A stretch of 64,000 nt of DNA from contig CAJXSZ010000001.1 of the NCBI GenBank assembly GCA_913060815.1, positions 310,001 through 374,000 of the forward strand. The letters run 5' to 3'. Positions 1 through 8,838 of the stretch are shown piece after piece (position 1 is the first letter of the stretch; each line of letters starts with the position of its first letter). Under the pieces are notes generated by a model. That model was not told the DNA's origin, did no database searches, and worked only from the letters and a program-made list of their open reading frames with translations. This stretch comes from an uncultured Sulfitobacter sp. Its GTDB lineage: Bacteria; Pseudomonadota; Alphaproteobacteria; Rhodobacterales; Rhodobacteraceae. The translations under genes were made by a program, and so were the position numbers.

Positions 1-21
1 CTTTGACCATAAGAGGCACCA

Positions 22-855
22 ATGGACTGGTTGGAAGATTATAAAATTCCGATGGATGATTTGTCAGAGTCGGTCGTTGACTGGCTCAAGACAAATGCAC
101 GTCCATTTTTTGACACGCTCTCGGACGTCCTTGACTGGATGATCGACGGCATCGTCTGGGCCTTGCAGACCCCGCCGACCTTGCTCATCGTAATCCTGTT
201 TGTGGCTTTGACGTGGGCGTTGCAACGCTCTTGGAAAGTATGCCTGCTTGTCGCGCTTTGTCTGTTGTTTATCATCAATCAGGGGTATTGGGAGGAAACG
301 ACCGATAGCCTCGCGCTGGTATTGTCGTCTTGCGTGGTATGTATGGGGCTGGGTGTGCCTATTGGTATATTCCTCGCGCACCGTCCGCGCGCCTATCAGT
401 TTATCAGCCCTGTTCTGGACCTGATGCAAACCCTGCCTACTTTTGTCTATCTCATCCCTGCGATCGTTTTTTTCGGTCTTGGCATGGTGCCGGGTCTGTT
501 TGCGACGGTTATCTTTGTTATTCCCGCCCCGATCCGCCTGACGTACCTCGGTGTTTCAAAGACACCGCGAGAGTTGACCGAGGCCGCGGTGGCCTTTGGC
601 GCGACCCCGACCCAACTGCTCTGGAAGGTCGAGCTGCCTTATGCGGTGCCACAGATCATGGCAGGTCTGAACCAGGTCATCATGCTCTCGCTGTCGATGG
701 TAGTGATCGCTGCCTATGTCGGGGCAGACGGGCTCGGTAAACCCGTGGTGCAGGCGCTTGGGCGCAACGATCCCGGTTTAGGTTTTGAATCAGGTTTCGT
801 CATTGTCGCTGTTGCGATCATGCTAGACCGCATGTTGCGGGTGAACCGGTCATGA
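22..855 (+). CDS. choW: Choline/betaine ABC transporter permease (ChoW/ProW family)
   Basis: Inner-membrane permease of a quaternary-amine ABC importer, 277 aa. The N-terminus is a soluble segment (MDWLEDYKIP...VDWLKT) typical of ChoW/ProW. Several hydrophobic helices follow, and the EAA loop interacting with the ATPase is visible around 'ELTEAAVAFGATPTQLLWKVELP'-like residues 185-207. An AGAGG-type ribosome site lies just before the ATG. The gene overlaps the downstream ATPase by ATGA, so the two are translationally coupled. The substrate-binding protein should lie immediately upstream, outside the window. Glycine betaine rather than choline is possible, since the families are close. Confidence 0.88.
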   Translation: MDWLEDYKIPMDDLSESVVDWLKTNARPFFDTLSDVLDWMIDGIVWALQTPPTLLIVILFVALTWALQRSWKVCLLVALCLLFIINQGYWEETTDSLALVLSSCVVCMGLGVPIGIFLAHRPRAYQFISPVLDLMQTLPTFVYLIPAIVFFGLGMVPGLFATVIFVIPAPIRLTYLGVSKTPRELTEAAVAFGATPTQLLWKVELPYAVPQIMAGLNQVIMLSLSMVVIAAYVGADGLGKPVVQALGRNDPGLGFESGFVIVAVAIMLDRMLRVNRS

Positions 856-1874
856 ATGCAGTCGAATTTGATAACGTCAGCATTGTTTTCGGGGATGATC
901 CGACCGCTGCATTGCCGCTGATGGACGCAGGGCAGGAACGGGCCGAGATCAGCGCGGCCTGTGACCAGATCCTAGGTGTGCACAACTGCTCACTCAGCGT
1001 GAAAGAGGGCGAAATCCTTGTCCTGATGGGCCTGTCGGGTTCTGGCAAATCCACGCTGCTGCGTGCAGTCAACGGGTTGAACCCTGTCGTTCGCGGCGAA
1101 GTGCGCGTGCGGACAGGCGATACCATGACCAGTGTCTCTGGCACCGATAGCAAAACACTGCGCGATCTGCGCCTGCGCACGGTTGCGATGGTCTTTCAGC
1201 AATTCGGGCTGCTGCCGTGGCGCACGGTGCGCGACAACGTAGGGCTGGGTCTGGAACTTGGCGGCCAGTCTGCTGCCAAACGCCGTGCGAGAGTGGAAGA
1301 GGAGCTGGAGGGCGTCGGCCTTCTGGACCGCGCCGATGCGCTGGTCGGAGAGCTTTCTGGCGGGATGCAGCAGCGGGTTGGCCTTGCCCGCGCCTTTGCA
1401 ACAGATGCACCGATCCTGCTGATGGATGAGCCGTTCTCGGCGCTTGATCCGCTGATCCGCTCACGGCTTCAGGACGAATTGTTGGAGTTGCAGGCCAAGC
1501 GGGGTCGCACGATCATCTTCGTCTCACACGATCTGGATGAAGCGTTCAAACTTGGCAATCGCATCGCCATCATGGAGGGGGGGCGGATTGTGCAATGCGG
1601 CACGCCGCAAGAAATCTACTCTGATCCTGCTAACGAATATGTCGGTGATTTTGTCGCGCATATGAATCCCCTCGGTGTGCTTTGTGCACGCGATGTCATG
1701 GAGCCTGCCACCCAGTCCCTGACAACGACGGTCACCCCTGAAACGAGCATCCATGATGTGATCGAGCAGATTGGCGAAGACGGGACGATGATCGGTGTGA
1801 CGGAGGATGACGAAGTCATAGGACAGATTTCGAAAGACCGTATTCTGGCAAAACTGCGCGATCCGCGAAGCTAG
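852..1874 (+). CDS. choV: Choline/betaine ABC transporter ATP-binding protein (ChoV/ProV family)
   Basis: Cytoplasmic ATPase, 340 aa. Walker A GLSGSGKST is at residues 60-68, the Q-loop follows at VFQQFG (about 114-119), the LSGGMQQR signature is near 168-175, Walker B ILLMDEP at 188-194 and the switch histidine in VSHD at about 226. After residue 280 there is a short CBS-like tail (ARDVMEPA...) much smaller than the tandem CBS pair of E. coli ProV, as expected for ChoV. It starts inside the permease stop codon (ATGA). The ChoV assignment over ProV rests on overall resemblance. Confidence 0.88.
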   Translation: MNAVEFDNVSIVFGDDPTAALPLMDAGQERAEISAACDQILGVHNCSLSVKEGEILVLMGLSGSGKSTLLRAVNGLNPVVRGEVRVRTGDTMTSVSGTDSKTLRDLRLRTVAMVFQQFGLLPWRTVRDNVGLGLELGGQSAAKRRARVEEELEGVGLLDRADALVGELSGGMQQRVGLARAFATDAPILLMDEPFSALDPLIRSRLQDELLELQAKRGRTIIFVSHDLDEAFKLGNRIAIMEGGRIVQCGTPQEIYSDPANEYVGDFVAHMNPLGVLCARDVMEPATQSLTTTVTPETSIHDVIEQIGEDGTMIGVTEDDEVIGQISKDRILAKLRDPRS

Positions 1875-2031
1875 GTGGTACACCAAGGGGACCATGATCC
1901 TCGCGGCGAATATGAAAGCCCTGCGAACCTGTATTCGGGGTGCCAAAAGCCTGTGACTGCCTAGCTCTGGTCTTTCGATAGAGCTCTTATGGCGCCGACC
2001 ATTTTTGCTTTGATCGTTGGTGCTTGGCTCC

Positions 2032-2068
2032 ATCATGAGCGGCTGCCAAGCCGGTAGCCGCTCATGAT
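2032..2068. terminator. Perfect 13-bp inverted repeat between convergent genes
   Basis: ATCATGAGCGGCT at 2032-2044 is the exact reverse complement of 2056-2068, with an 11-base loop. It sits between the stops of two convergent genes, so a bidirectional terminator or transcript-end stabiliser is the natural reading. Neither side has a strong T-run, which lowers confidence in classical intrinsic termination. Confidence 0.5.
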
Positions 2069-2082
2069 TGTATTCATTGCAG

Positions 2083-3069
2083 TTAGATATCGATAACCAC
2101 TTTGCCGATGGCTTTGCCACTTGTCAGACGATCATATGCACCGCTGACATCCTCAAGACCGAACACCTCGTCATCCAGCAATGGTTTCAATGCGCCTGCA
2201 TCAACGATCTCTGCCAGCTTGGCCAAGATCGCGCCGTGCTTTTCGCGCCCTGTGTTGCTGAGCATCGGCAGCAACATGAAGATGATGTGGAGCGACAAAC
2301 CTTTGAAATGTGCAGGCGAGAGGTCGATTTCCAGCAACCCAACGGTTGAAGCGATATTGGCATTCAGGGCAGCGGCCTCGAATGAATTGGTCATATTCGC
2401 GCCGCCGACGGTGTCAAAGATGAGGTCAAAGCCCGCGCCATCAGTATATTCTGCGACATAGTCTGCGATCTTTTCTGCGGCGAAATCAATCGGTGTTGCG
2501 CCATAGCCTTTGATCACTTCAATCTGGGCGTCGCCCGTGCCAGTCCCGTATACTTCGGCACCAAAGTGGTTGGCCAGTTGGAGGGCGAGGTGACCAACAC
2601 CACCTGCACCACCTTGTACCAAGACTTTCTGGCCTGCGGTGATGCCAGCACGTTCGAGCCCTTCGTAAGCCGTGATGCCGACCAGAGGCATCGCCGCTGC
2701 TTCACGCATGGAGATGGATTTCGGTTTCTTGGCGATCAATCTGGCGTCGGCCAGCATGAACTCTGCCAATGCGCCTTGAATGTCGGCCAAGCCACCCGCG
2801 CAGCCATAGACCTCGTCGCCTACGGAAAACTCGGTCACACCTTCGCCGACAGCGTCAATGACACCGGCGAAATCCATCCCCAGTACAGCAGGGAGTGCGG
2901 GCGATAGGGGCAGATCGGCCCCCATGAAGCGGATCATGGTGTCGACAGTATTCACGCTGCTTGCCGCGATGCGGATCACAACATGCCCCAGCGTTGCGAT
3001 GGGTTTAGGCAGATCGGCGACCTCAAATTTTGCGTTTTCGCCGTAGGCAGTGATGGTCATGGCTTTCAT
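2083..3069 (-). CDS. Zinc-independent MDR oxidoreductase (quinone oxidoreductase-like)
   Basis: Predicted NADPH-dependent medium-chain dehydrogenase/reductase, 328 aa from the chosen start. It has an N-terminal GroES-like domain (ITAYGENAKFEVADLPKP...) and a Rossmann domain with VQGGAGGVGHLALQLA around residues 145-160. The cysteine ligands of zinc alcohol dehydrogenases are not apparent, which favours the QOR/enoyl-reductase branch. An ATG further upstream (3138) is in frame, but the ATG at 3069 is preferred because AAGGA precedes it and the protein then begins MKAMTITAYG, as family members do. It is the last gene of the LysR-linked cluster, on the same strand as the oxygenase at 3221, with a ~150-base gap. 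The substrate is unknown. Confidence 0.85.
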   Translation of the reverse strand: MKAMTITAYGENAKFEVADLPKPIATLGHVVIRIAASSVNTVDTMIRFMGADLPLSPALPAVLGMDFAGVIDAVGEGVTEFSVGDEVYGCAGGLADIQGALAEFMLADARLIAKKPKSISMREAAAMPLVGITAYEGLERAGITAGQKVLVQGGAGGVGHLALQLANHFGAEVYGTGTGDAQIEVIKGYGATPIDFAAEKIADYVAEYTDGAGFDLIFDTVGGANMTNSFEAAALNANIASTVGLLEIDLSPAHFKGLSLHIIFMLLPMLSNTGREKHGAILAKLAEIVDAGALKPLLDDEVFGLEDVSGAYDRLTSGKAIGKVVIDI

Positions 3070-3220
3070 GATGCTATTCCTTAGAAGTGTTTGCTCATTA
3101 GAACTTATATTGTTTGGGATCGGGGTGAATTGGCCCATTTTTAAGTTCAGTATTCGGCTTTTGGATATAATGATTTGTGTCCGCGTCGCTTGCCCAGCGA
3201 AGGGTGCATCGTTTCGTCCT

Positions 3221-4168
3221 TCACTGGGCGTGCTTTGTTTCTTGACTGCGACTTTGCCTCAGAACGGGGCGAAGCCGTCGCTCTGCGCTGTTGGCCGTGT
3301 CCAGCGCTCCTTTGCAGAGATCGGGGGGGGGTTCGCCACCGACACGCGGGATCTGACCGTGATCGCCATAGAGCCATAAAACAAAGTTTGACCGCTCGCC
3401 CTTGGTGATGGGCATGGATTCATGCGGCACGCTGCCGTGGTGGATCAGCGCAGTACCGGGTGCAAAGCTCAGCTCGGCCACCTGACGGGTTCTGGGATCA
3501 AAGAACTTTACGCCAGATCCGGAGAATTCTTCGCCCGGCAGATTGAGGTTCAGGTTCAGCGTCACAGATGACGCGTCCGTATGGGCGCGCAAGGAAGTGT
3601 CTGCGTCCGCTTGCCACTGGATAGAAAAGCCGAAGGTCTGGGTGTCATAGCCGACGATATCAGGGAACAAGAGACGGGAGATAGGGCGCATGTATACGTC
3701 CATCAAATCTTGGTAGAATGTCTGGAAGTTAGGTGCTGCAAGGTAGCCTTCCGACCGTTTGTCGAGCATCGCGCCGCCGCGGTTCAATGAAATTCCGTAA
3801 GGAGGGCGCAGCGGAATGTCAGCATCAGCCACGCTCTCAAGATAGTCGCGCAGAACGGAGAGGCGTTCAGGGTCAAAGAATTGCGCCTCATACACGCCAG
3901 GAAAAACTTCTTTCCACAGATCTCTTACAGCGGTCTCTTTGCTGGGATCTTGCCATGCTTGCTCGATGGCAGTGCGCAACTTCGGATCATAAAGGCTGCT
4001 ATCCAGAACAGGTTTCGGAGCACCTGTCCCTTCCCATTCTTTCCAAGCTTCCTGAAAGAGATCGTGGTTTTTATCCCAGAACTGCTGAACCGATGGCGTG
4101 CGTTGCAGCATCTCCTCGCGGGTGGGGCGCTGTATCGCGCGCGCGCGTTCAAGTGGATTTTGTGTCAT
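3221..4168 (-). CDS. Putative 2-oxoglutarate/Fe(II)-dependent oxygenase
   Basis: A 315-aa protein with a double-stranded beta-helix signature. HTD at residues 196-198 gives two iron ligands, and HGSVPHE around 244-250 gives the distal histidine. GERSN with Arg259 is placed to bind 2-oxoglutarate, followed by NFVLWLYG. This layout (HxD, 'VTLNLNLN', 'GTALIHHG..HE..PIT.G.R.N') is that of prolyl-hydroxylase-like 2OG oxygenases. The ATG at 4168 is chosen: AAGGA lies 10 bases upstream, and it begins four bases after the stop of the crotonase gene. The ATG at 4201 would overlap that gene. The substrate is not predictable. This is the second iron oxygenase of the cluster. Confidence 0.78.
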   Translation of the reverse strand: MTQNPLERARAIQRPTREEMLQRTPSVQQFWDKNHDLFQEAWKEWEGTGAPKPVLDSSLYDPKLRTAIEQAWQDPSKETAVRDLWKEVFPGVYEAQFFDPERLSVLRDYLESVADADIPLRPPYGISLNRGGAMLDKRSEGYLAAPNFQTFYQDLMDVYMRPISRLLFPDIVGYDTQTFGFSIQWQADADTSLRAHTDASSVTLNLNLNLPGEEFSGSGVKFFDPRTRQVAELSFAPGTALIHHGSVPHESMPITKGERSNFVLWLYGDHGQIPRVGGEPPPDLCKGALDTANSAERRLRPVLRQSRSQETKHAQ

Positions 4169-4172
4169 TGTG

Positions 4173-5150
4173 TCATTGTCCTTGTAATACTGCGTGACCA
4201 TCAGCCACTGCGCCTATCGGCTTAGTAGAGCTCGCCTGATGTCGTCGGGGGTAGGGGGCATTGGCCCCCCAAGTTTCTTCGGGGACACCCGCAGAGATCA
4301 GCCCGTCATTGAATGTCTTGCACATCCATGACCAAGTTGTTCCAATTGCGCTGGTTTCCATGCTGTGTTCGAGACCTTGCTCATCTGCGAGAGCAAAGCG
4401 TTTAACCGCAGGTGTTTTGCTGGTCGCCTGATAAAGCCAGTAGGCTTCGGCCTTGAGGGCCTCATCAATTGGTTTGTCGATAGATTCATAGACCATCTGT
4501 TTGCACGCGTTGATCGATTCCGCAGGGAATTTCGCTATGCGATTGGCCAGCGTGTTGACGTAGTCATCAATCTCATCGGCCTCAGACGCCTTGTTGATCG
4601 TGCCCATTGCTTCGGCTTCATCGGCGCTGAAATCACGTGCACTGAGGATGATTTCCAAGGCGCGACCCAGACCTGTCTGACGGGCCATGCGGGAGGCACC
4701 TCCGCCACATGGCAAAATCCCCATGCCGACTTCCATCTGCATGAATTTGTATTTGCCGCGCACGGCAAAGCGCATGTCGAGCGCCAGCGCCAGTTCGTGT
4801 CCACCACCGCGCGCAAAGCCTTCAAGCTTCGCAATCGTGGCCTGCGGCACCTTGCTGATACGCTCACATACAGTTTGCAGATCCAGCAACTGCGCGTCTT
4901 CGCGCGACACTGCCTCGGTGGACATGTCCTTAAGCAATTCGGTGTCGTAATGGCAGACCCAGATTTCAGGGTTTGCCGATTGGAAAATGACGACCTTCGT
5001 TTCGCGGTCACGCTCCAGCCTCATGGCAAGGCTGTTGAGGTCTGCCAGCATCTCTTGGCCTTGTACGTTCACCGTGCCGAAATCAAAAGTGACAGTGGCA
5101 ATTGCGTTTTCTACTTTGACATCGAAGGTTGTGAAGTTCTCATATTTCAT
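4173..5150 (-). CDS. Enoyl-CoA hydratase/isomerase family protein (crotonase fold)
   Basis: 325 aa. The crotonase core is clear: GFARGGGHELALALD around residues 110-124 forms the oxyanion-hole region with a glutamate at the GGHE position, and the second acidic residue is in 'QMEVGMGILPCGGG' around 137-150. Both glutamates used by classical enoyl-CoA hydratase therefore appear to be kept. The protein is longer than the usual ~260 aa, with a C-terminal tail (WSWMCKTFNDG...PYPRRHQ) of unknown role. The next gene follows four bases after the stop, indicating an operon. The exact acyl-CoA or non-CoA substrate is unknown. Confidence 0.82.
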   Translation of the reverse strand: MKYENFTTFDVKVENAIATVTFDFGTVNVQGQEMLADLNSLAMRLERDRETKVVIFQSANPEIWVCHYDTELLKDMSTEAVSREDAQLLDLQTVCERISKVPQATIAKLEGFARGGGHELALALDMRFAVRGKYKFMQMEVGMGILPCGGGASRMARQTGLGRALEIILSARDFSADEAEAMGTINKASEADEIDDYVNTLANRIAKFPAESINACKQMVYESIDKPIDEALKAEAYWLYQATSKTPAVKRFALADEQGLEHSMETSAIGTTWSWMCKTFNDGLISAGVPEETWGANAPYPRRHQASSTKPIGAVADGHAVLQGQ

Positions 5151-5253
5151 GGGACTGCCTTTCTTGGATCCGCGCAGAAAACACTGGCGGGTTGGTTGAG
5201 TTTTAGGTGAGCGATGAGGTCTAAGGCCCGATGTCAGGCGGGCCTTTTGGCGG

Positions 5254-6042
5254 CTAGTTGGTTTTGGACAATGCGTCCTCGATACCCCGCATCACATCGG
5301 TACTATGTGCTTCATCAAGTGCTGCGGCATTCGGCTGTGCAAACTGACCGCTGTCATTGTCAAAATACTTGCCGCTGGCATTCGCAAAGGAAGCGTCTGT
5401 CGCTACTTGGCGCAGGATGTCTGCGCCAATGCCCAGATCGTTGCCGGCGAGGCCGAACCCTTCCTTGACCATTTTTGAAGCCAAAAGGGATCCGGGATTT
5501 ACGGCAATGATCGCGGGGCCGTTCGGGAATTCTTTCGCCATCTCCCGCGACCAGATCGTGATCGCCAGTTTGCTTTGTGCGTAAGCGTCCATATCGGACA
5601 ATTGCTTGCGCCCCTGCAAAGCATCCAGATCAACGGGAGCCTGCGCAGCCGAGGACAGGTTCACGACACGACCGTCTTTTGCGAGGATCGGCATAAGGTC
5701 CCGCGTCAGCGCGTAGGGGGCAAAAGTGTTGACCATAAACCTGATGTCAAAGCCGTCTTCAGTCACGGTTTTCGGTGCCTTGAGTATCCCCGCATTGTTG
5801 ATGAGCACATCAATCTCACCATGCTTTGCGCGGATGTCCTTTGCCAGTGCATGCACATCGGCCATGATCGACAGGTCGGCCATGTACTGTTCGGGTGTGC
5901 CGCCGACAGCCTTCGCTGCGGCTTCCAGCTTTGCGGCATTGCGTCCATGCAGCAAAATCTTGTGCCCGTCAGCCGCAAGGGTTTGAGCTGTCAGAAGGCC
6001 GATACCATCGGTGGAGCCTGTGATAAGAATTGTCTTGGACAT
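5254..6042 (-). CDS. SDR family NAD(P)-dependent oxidoreductase
   Basis: Classical short-chain dehydrogenase, 262 aa. The cofactor motif TGSTDGIG is at residues 8-15, NNAG near 86-89, the catalytic serine in VNLSSAA around 130, and YAQSK (Tyr-x-x-x-Lys) near 152-156. The dipeptide after the first glycines and the GRN at the end of beta-2 suggest NADP(H), an inference. It lies between a CmcJ-like oxygenase and a crotonase on the same strand and probably oxidises or reduces an intermediate of that pathway. Confidence 0.87.
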   Translation of the reverse strand: MSKTILITGSTDGIGLLTAQTLAADGHKILLHGRNAAKLEAAAKAVGGTPEQYMADLSIMADVHALAKDIRAKHGEIDVLINNAGILKAPKTVTEDGFDIRFMVNTFAPYALTRDLMPILAKDGRVVNLSSAAQAPVDLDALQGRKQLSDMDAYAQSKLAITIWSREMAKEFPNGPAIIAVNPGSLLASKMVKEGFGLAGNDLGIGADILRQVATDASFANASGKYFDNDSGQFAQPNAAALDEAHSTDVMRGIEDALSKTN

Positions 6043-6078
6043 TTGATACTCTTTCTATGTTTATCCCGCTCTGGGAAA

Positions 6079-6864
6079 TTAGCCCGCGTAACGGACCAAA
6101 GTGCGGCTCTCGATGCTGCGTCGCACCGTGTGAATATTGACATCTTCAATCATGTCCAAAGCGCTGTGAGCGATAGAAGGTAGCCCGCGATTGTCGAAGA
6201 TGTTGAAAAAGGCGACCTCATCCGGTGTCATTTTCGACATATAGAGCCATTCATGATCAGGGTTCGCCGCGATCCCCATGATTTGGCCTTTGCGGTCCGG
6301 ATATATCAGGTCGAGTAGGATCCAGTCGCGATCAGCAGTACTGGACGGCTGGACAAAACCCAAAGGCGCGGAATTGATAGGTGCACCGATAGGACGCCAC
6401 ACATTGACGAAGGCATAATGACCGTTGCTCCATTCCGCGGCCTGATCCGCACCAAGAATGTCGACCAATCGCTGTTTGGCCCCATCAACGCTATAATCGC
6501 TGTGAACGTTGCGTGCAGGAGGTCTGGTGGCATCAGGATCATCTACGCGCACCGTATGGTCAAAAACGATGACCTCTTGCGCACCAATTTCCGCTGTCAG
6601 AAGTCTCGACACCTCTTCATCGTAGGTCTCCTGCCAATCGTTCTCCACATCGAAGGAAATTACACTTGTCGGGAAGGCCGTGAACCCGACGGAGTTGGAT
6701 TTGAACGATGTGCCCGACCCGGACTTGCGAATGTCCCGTACCGATATCTGCGTCGGCGCAAGCTCGGGGGAGATCAGGTTGCCAGCAATCCCGCCAGCAT
6801 CAAGCTCGAATGCCTGCCGTTCGGGTTTATGGACGTGGTAATTGACGGTCGCCATCTGGGTCAT
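6079..6864 (-). CDS. CmcJ/NvfI-like (7alpha-cephem-methoxylase P8-related) oxygenase
   Basis: 261 aa from an ATG preceded by an excellent GAAGGAG ribosome site; a longer in-frame ATG at 6909 lacks this. Features matching the CmcJ/asaB-like family are HSDYS with His121 and Asp123, 'FVNVWRPIGAPINSAPLGF' around 152-170, 'HEWLYMSKMTPDEVAFFNIFD' around 204-224, His233 in AHSA, and the RRSIESRTLV ending near 248-257. Members are known or presumed non-haem iron, 2-oxoglutarate-type enzymes, common in fungi (desaturases/hydroxylases of secondary metabolism) and patchy in bacteria. It is the first gene of the operon divergent from the LysR regulator, so probably its main target. Confidence 0.75.
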   Translation of the reverse strand: MTQMATVNYHVHKPERQAFELDAGGIAGNLISPELAPTQISVRDIRKSGSGTSFKSNSVGFTAFPTSVISFDVENDWQETYDEEVSRLLTAEIGAQEVIVFDHTVRVDDPDATRPPARNVHSDYSVDGAKQRLVDILGADQAAEWSNGHYAFVNVWRPIGAPINSAPLGFVQPSSTADRDWILLDLIYPDRKGQIMGIAANPDHEWLYMSKMTPDEVAFFNIFDNRGLPSIAHSALDMIEDVNIHTVRRSIESRTLVRYAG

Positions 6865-6962
6865 AATGCGCTCCTTCGCTCGTGTTGCAAACAGAATTAT
6901 CACTTCCAATATTTATATAAAGTGGGTAGTTTTGATTTCAGTATTCCGAAAAAGTATAAGAT
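6865..6962. promoter_or_regulatory. Divergent promoter region between CmcJ-like operon and LysR gene
   Basis: A 98-base AT-rich spacer between two outward-reading starts. It contains an imperfect inverted pair CACTT...AAGTG around 6901-6926 and AT-rich stretches suitable for -10 elements. LysR regulators usually bind such divergent spacers and control the opposite gene. The precise operator was not resolved. Confidence 0.5.
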
Positions 6963-7865
6963 ATGGACACCCAGACCCTCCGCCTATTTGTCCTCGCCTG
7001 CGAGACACTGAACATCAGCGCGGCGGGCCGCACGCTCGGAATGGCACCTGCTGTCGCGAGTACACGTATCGCAAAGCTGGAGCGTTTTGTTGGCGCCGAT
7101 CTGTTGCACCGATCAACGCGCAAAGTATCTATATCTTTAGAAGGGCAGGATTTTTTGCCCTATGCGCGCGAAATGATCGCGCAAGAAGAGGCCGCACTTG
7201 CCGCTCTTGGAAAAGGCCGCACAAAAATAAGCGGAACACTTCGCTTCGCCGCACCCAGCACATTCGCACAGCTCTATATCGCGCCGCTGTTGCCGATATT
7301 CATGGACAAATATCCTGATCTTCGACTCGACTTGCATCTGTCGGACTCTCGGTTCGATCTGATCGAGGGCAGTTATGATCTTGCGCTGCGCAATGCAGTT
7401 CTCGCCGACAGCAGCCTTACCGCCCGTAAACTGGCCGATGACACGCGCATCCTTTGCGCCGCGCCGGCCTATCTTGAACGCTATGGCATCCCTGATGGTC
7501 CTGACGATCTGACAAACCATCGACTGATCGCATTTAACGATGACGAGCCAAGGACGCTTGTATCCGATGACGGAACAGAGGCGACATACAACCCCAAACG
7601 GGCGGCACACTGCCTTATCCTGAACGATGGGTTGACCCAAAAGCTGACGACTCTCGACGGTGCAGGAATCTCTATCAACTCACTTTGGGCGGTGAAAAAG
7701 GAAATCTCGAACGGGGCCTTACAACGTGTGCTGCCCGATCACGAAATTTCCGATAAGCCAGCGCTGTGGCTGATCTATCCAAAAAGCAATGTCGTCTCCG
7801 CCAAAGTCCGCGTATTTATGGATTTTCTGCTAGACCATTTGGGCTCTCAAGCTCAGGCTAAATAG
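6963..7865 (+). CDS. LysR-family transcriptional regulator
   Basis: 300 aa. The N-terminal winged helix-turn-helix is evident: MDTQTLRLFVLACETLNISAAGRTLGMAPAV-type sequence with 'VASTRIAKLERFVGADLLHRSTRKVS' through residue ~60. A periplasmic-binding-like effector domain follows from about residue 90. The gene is divergent from the oxygenase/SDR/crotonase/MDR cluster and by position is its regulator. The inducer is unknown, but presumably a substrate or intermediate of that pathway. Confidence 0.9.
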   Translation: MDTQTLRLFVLACETLNISAAGRTLGMAPAVASTRIAKLERFVGADLLHRSTRKVSISLEGQDFLPYAREMIAQEEAALAALGKGRTKISGTLRFAAPSTFAQLYIAPLLPIFMDKYPDLRLDLHLSDSRFDLIEGSYDLALRNAVLADSSLTARKLADDTRILCAAPAYLERYGIPDGPDDLTNHRLIAFNDDEPRTLVSDDGTEATYNPKRAAHCLILNDGLTQKLTTLDGAGISINSLWAVKKEISNGALQRVLPDHEISDKPALWLIYPKSNVVSAKVRVFMDFLLDHLGSQAQAK

Positions 7866-8014
7866 CCCCGAATTCCAGAAGCTGCCGCCTCTAGAGGGCT
7901 TATCTTGATCACGCAGTAAAAACACTGACTGAGATGGGCAGGCGGGTAATTTGGTTTCGATCATTGCGTTCCCAGACGGACACCGTGCCGAAGATCCCGC
8001 GGCGGATATTCAGA

Positions 8015-8812
8015 CTACTGCTGCACCTGAAGCATTACCTTAACGGCCTCTTGCGCGTTGCCCTTCCACAGCCCCGAGACTGGCGCCGCGTCAGTGGAAT
8101 CGCGCCCCACCGCCAGTCTGACATAACGCTCATCGGGCGAGATACCGTTCGAGACATCAAAGGCAACCCACCCCAAACCCTCGATATGGGCCTCGGCCCA
8201 CGCATGGGTCGCATCCTGATCCGCGTGATCGTCCATCATCAAATATCCGCTCACGTAGCGCGCGGGAATACCGGCATTGCGCACAGCCGCGATAAAGATT
8301 TGCGCGTGATCCTGACAAACCCCGCCACCAAGGGCGAGCGCCTCTTCGGCGGTTGTAGTTACGGTTGTCGGCACCTTGCCGTAGGGGACGTCGGCAAGGA
8401 TGCGGGCCGAAAGCGCGTGCAACTCGGCGAGGTCACCGGCGGAATTTGTAATCAGCTGTGACAGCGCGGCGATCCCGTCACCAGGTTCTGTACGTTTGGT
8501 TGTTTGCTGGTAATGCCACAAAGGCGCAGGACCATATCTTTTGCCGTAAACCCCGTCCGGATTATGCGTCTCGATCTCACCCGATACGGTAATCGCAACT
8601 TGGCTGGCGTTGTCATGTGTCTGAACAAGTGTGCAGGTGTTCTGGTATTGATCCTCGCAGGTCAATTCGGCCTTTCCGCCCTCAATATCCATACGCCAGT
8701 CGATCACCGTCTGGTTGCCATCGGTTGGGGGCGTCAGGCGCACTTGTTGCAACCCATAGCTTACGGGAGAGTCGTATGAATATGTCGTCGTGTGGCTGAT
8801 CCGAATCTTCAT
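8015..8812 (-). CDS. Transglutaminase-like family protein
   Basis: 265 aa. The N-terminal beta domain (MKIRISHTTTYSYDSPV) is that found before bacterial transglutaminase-like cores. The papain-like triad is visible: Cys in GGGVCQDHA around residue 172, His in THAWAEAH around 209, and Asp in VAFDVSNG around 223. No signal peptide is evident, so it is probably cytoplasmic. It follows the alpha-E gene on the same strand with a short gap, in the conserved ATP-grasp/alpha-E/transglutaminase order. The reaction may be amide hydrolysis or ligation; the substrate is unknown. Confidence 0.88.
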   Translation of the reverse strand: MKIRISHTTTYSYDSPVSYGLQQVRLTPPTDGNQTVIDWRMDIEGGKAELTCEDQYQNTCTLVQTHDNASQVAITVSGEIETHNPDGVYGKRYGPAPLWHYQQTTKRTEPGDGIAALSQLITNSAGDLAELHALSARILADVPYGKVPTTVTTTAEEALALGGGVCQDHAQIFIAAVRNAGIPARYVSGYLMMDDHADQDATHAWAEAHIEGLGWVAFDVSNGISPDERYVRLAVGRDSTDAAPVSGLWKGNAQEAVKVMLQVQQ

Positions 8813-8838
8813 ATGCGGTGCGTATCCCTTACAGATGG

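Noticed and set aside
4365..5210. 281-codon plus-strand frame over the crotonase gene
   Set aside because: Opposite to clear crotonase motifs and without a recognised domain.
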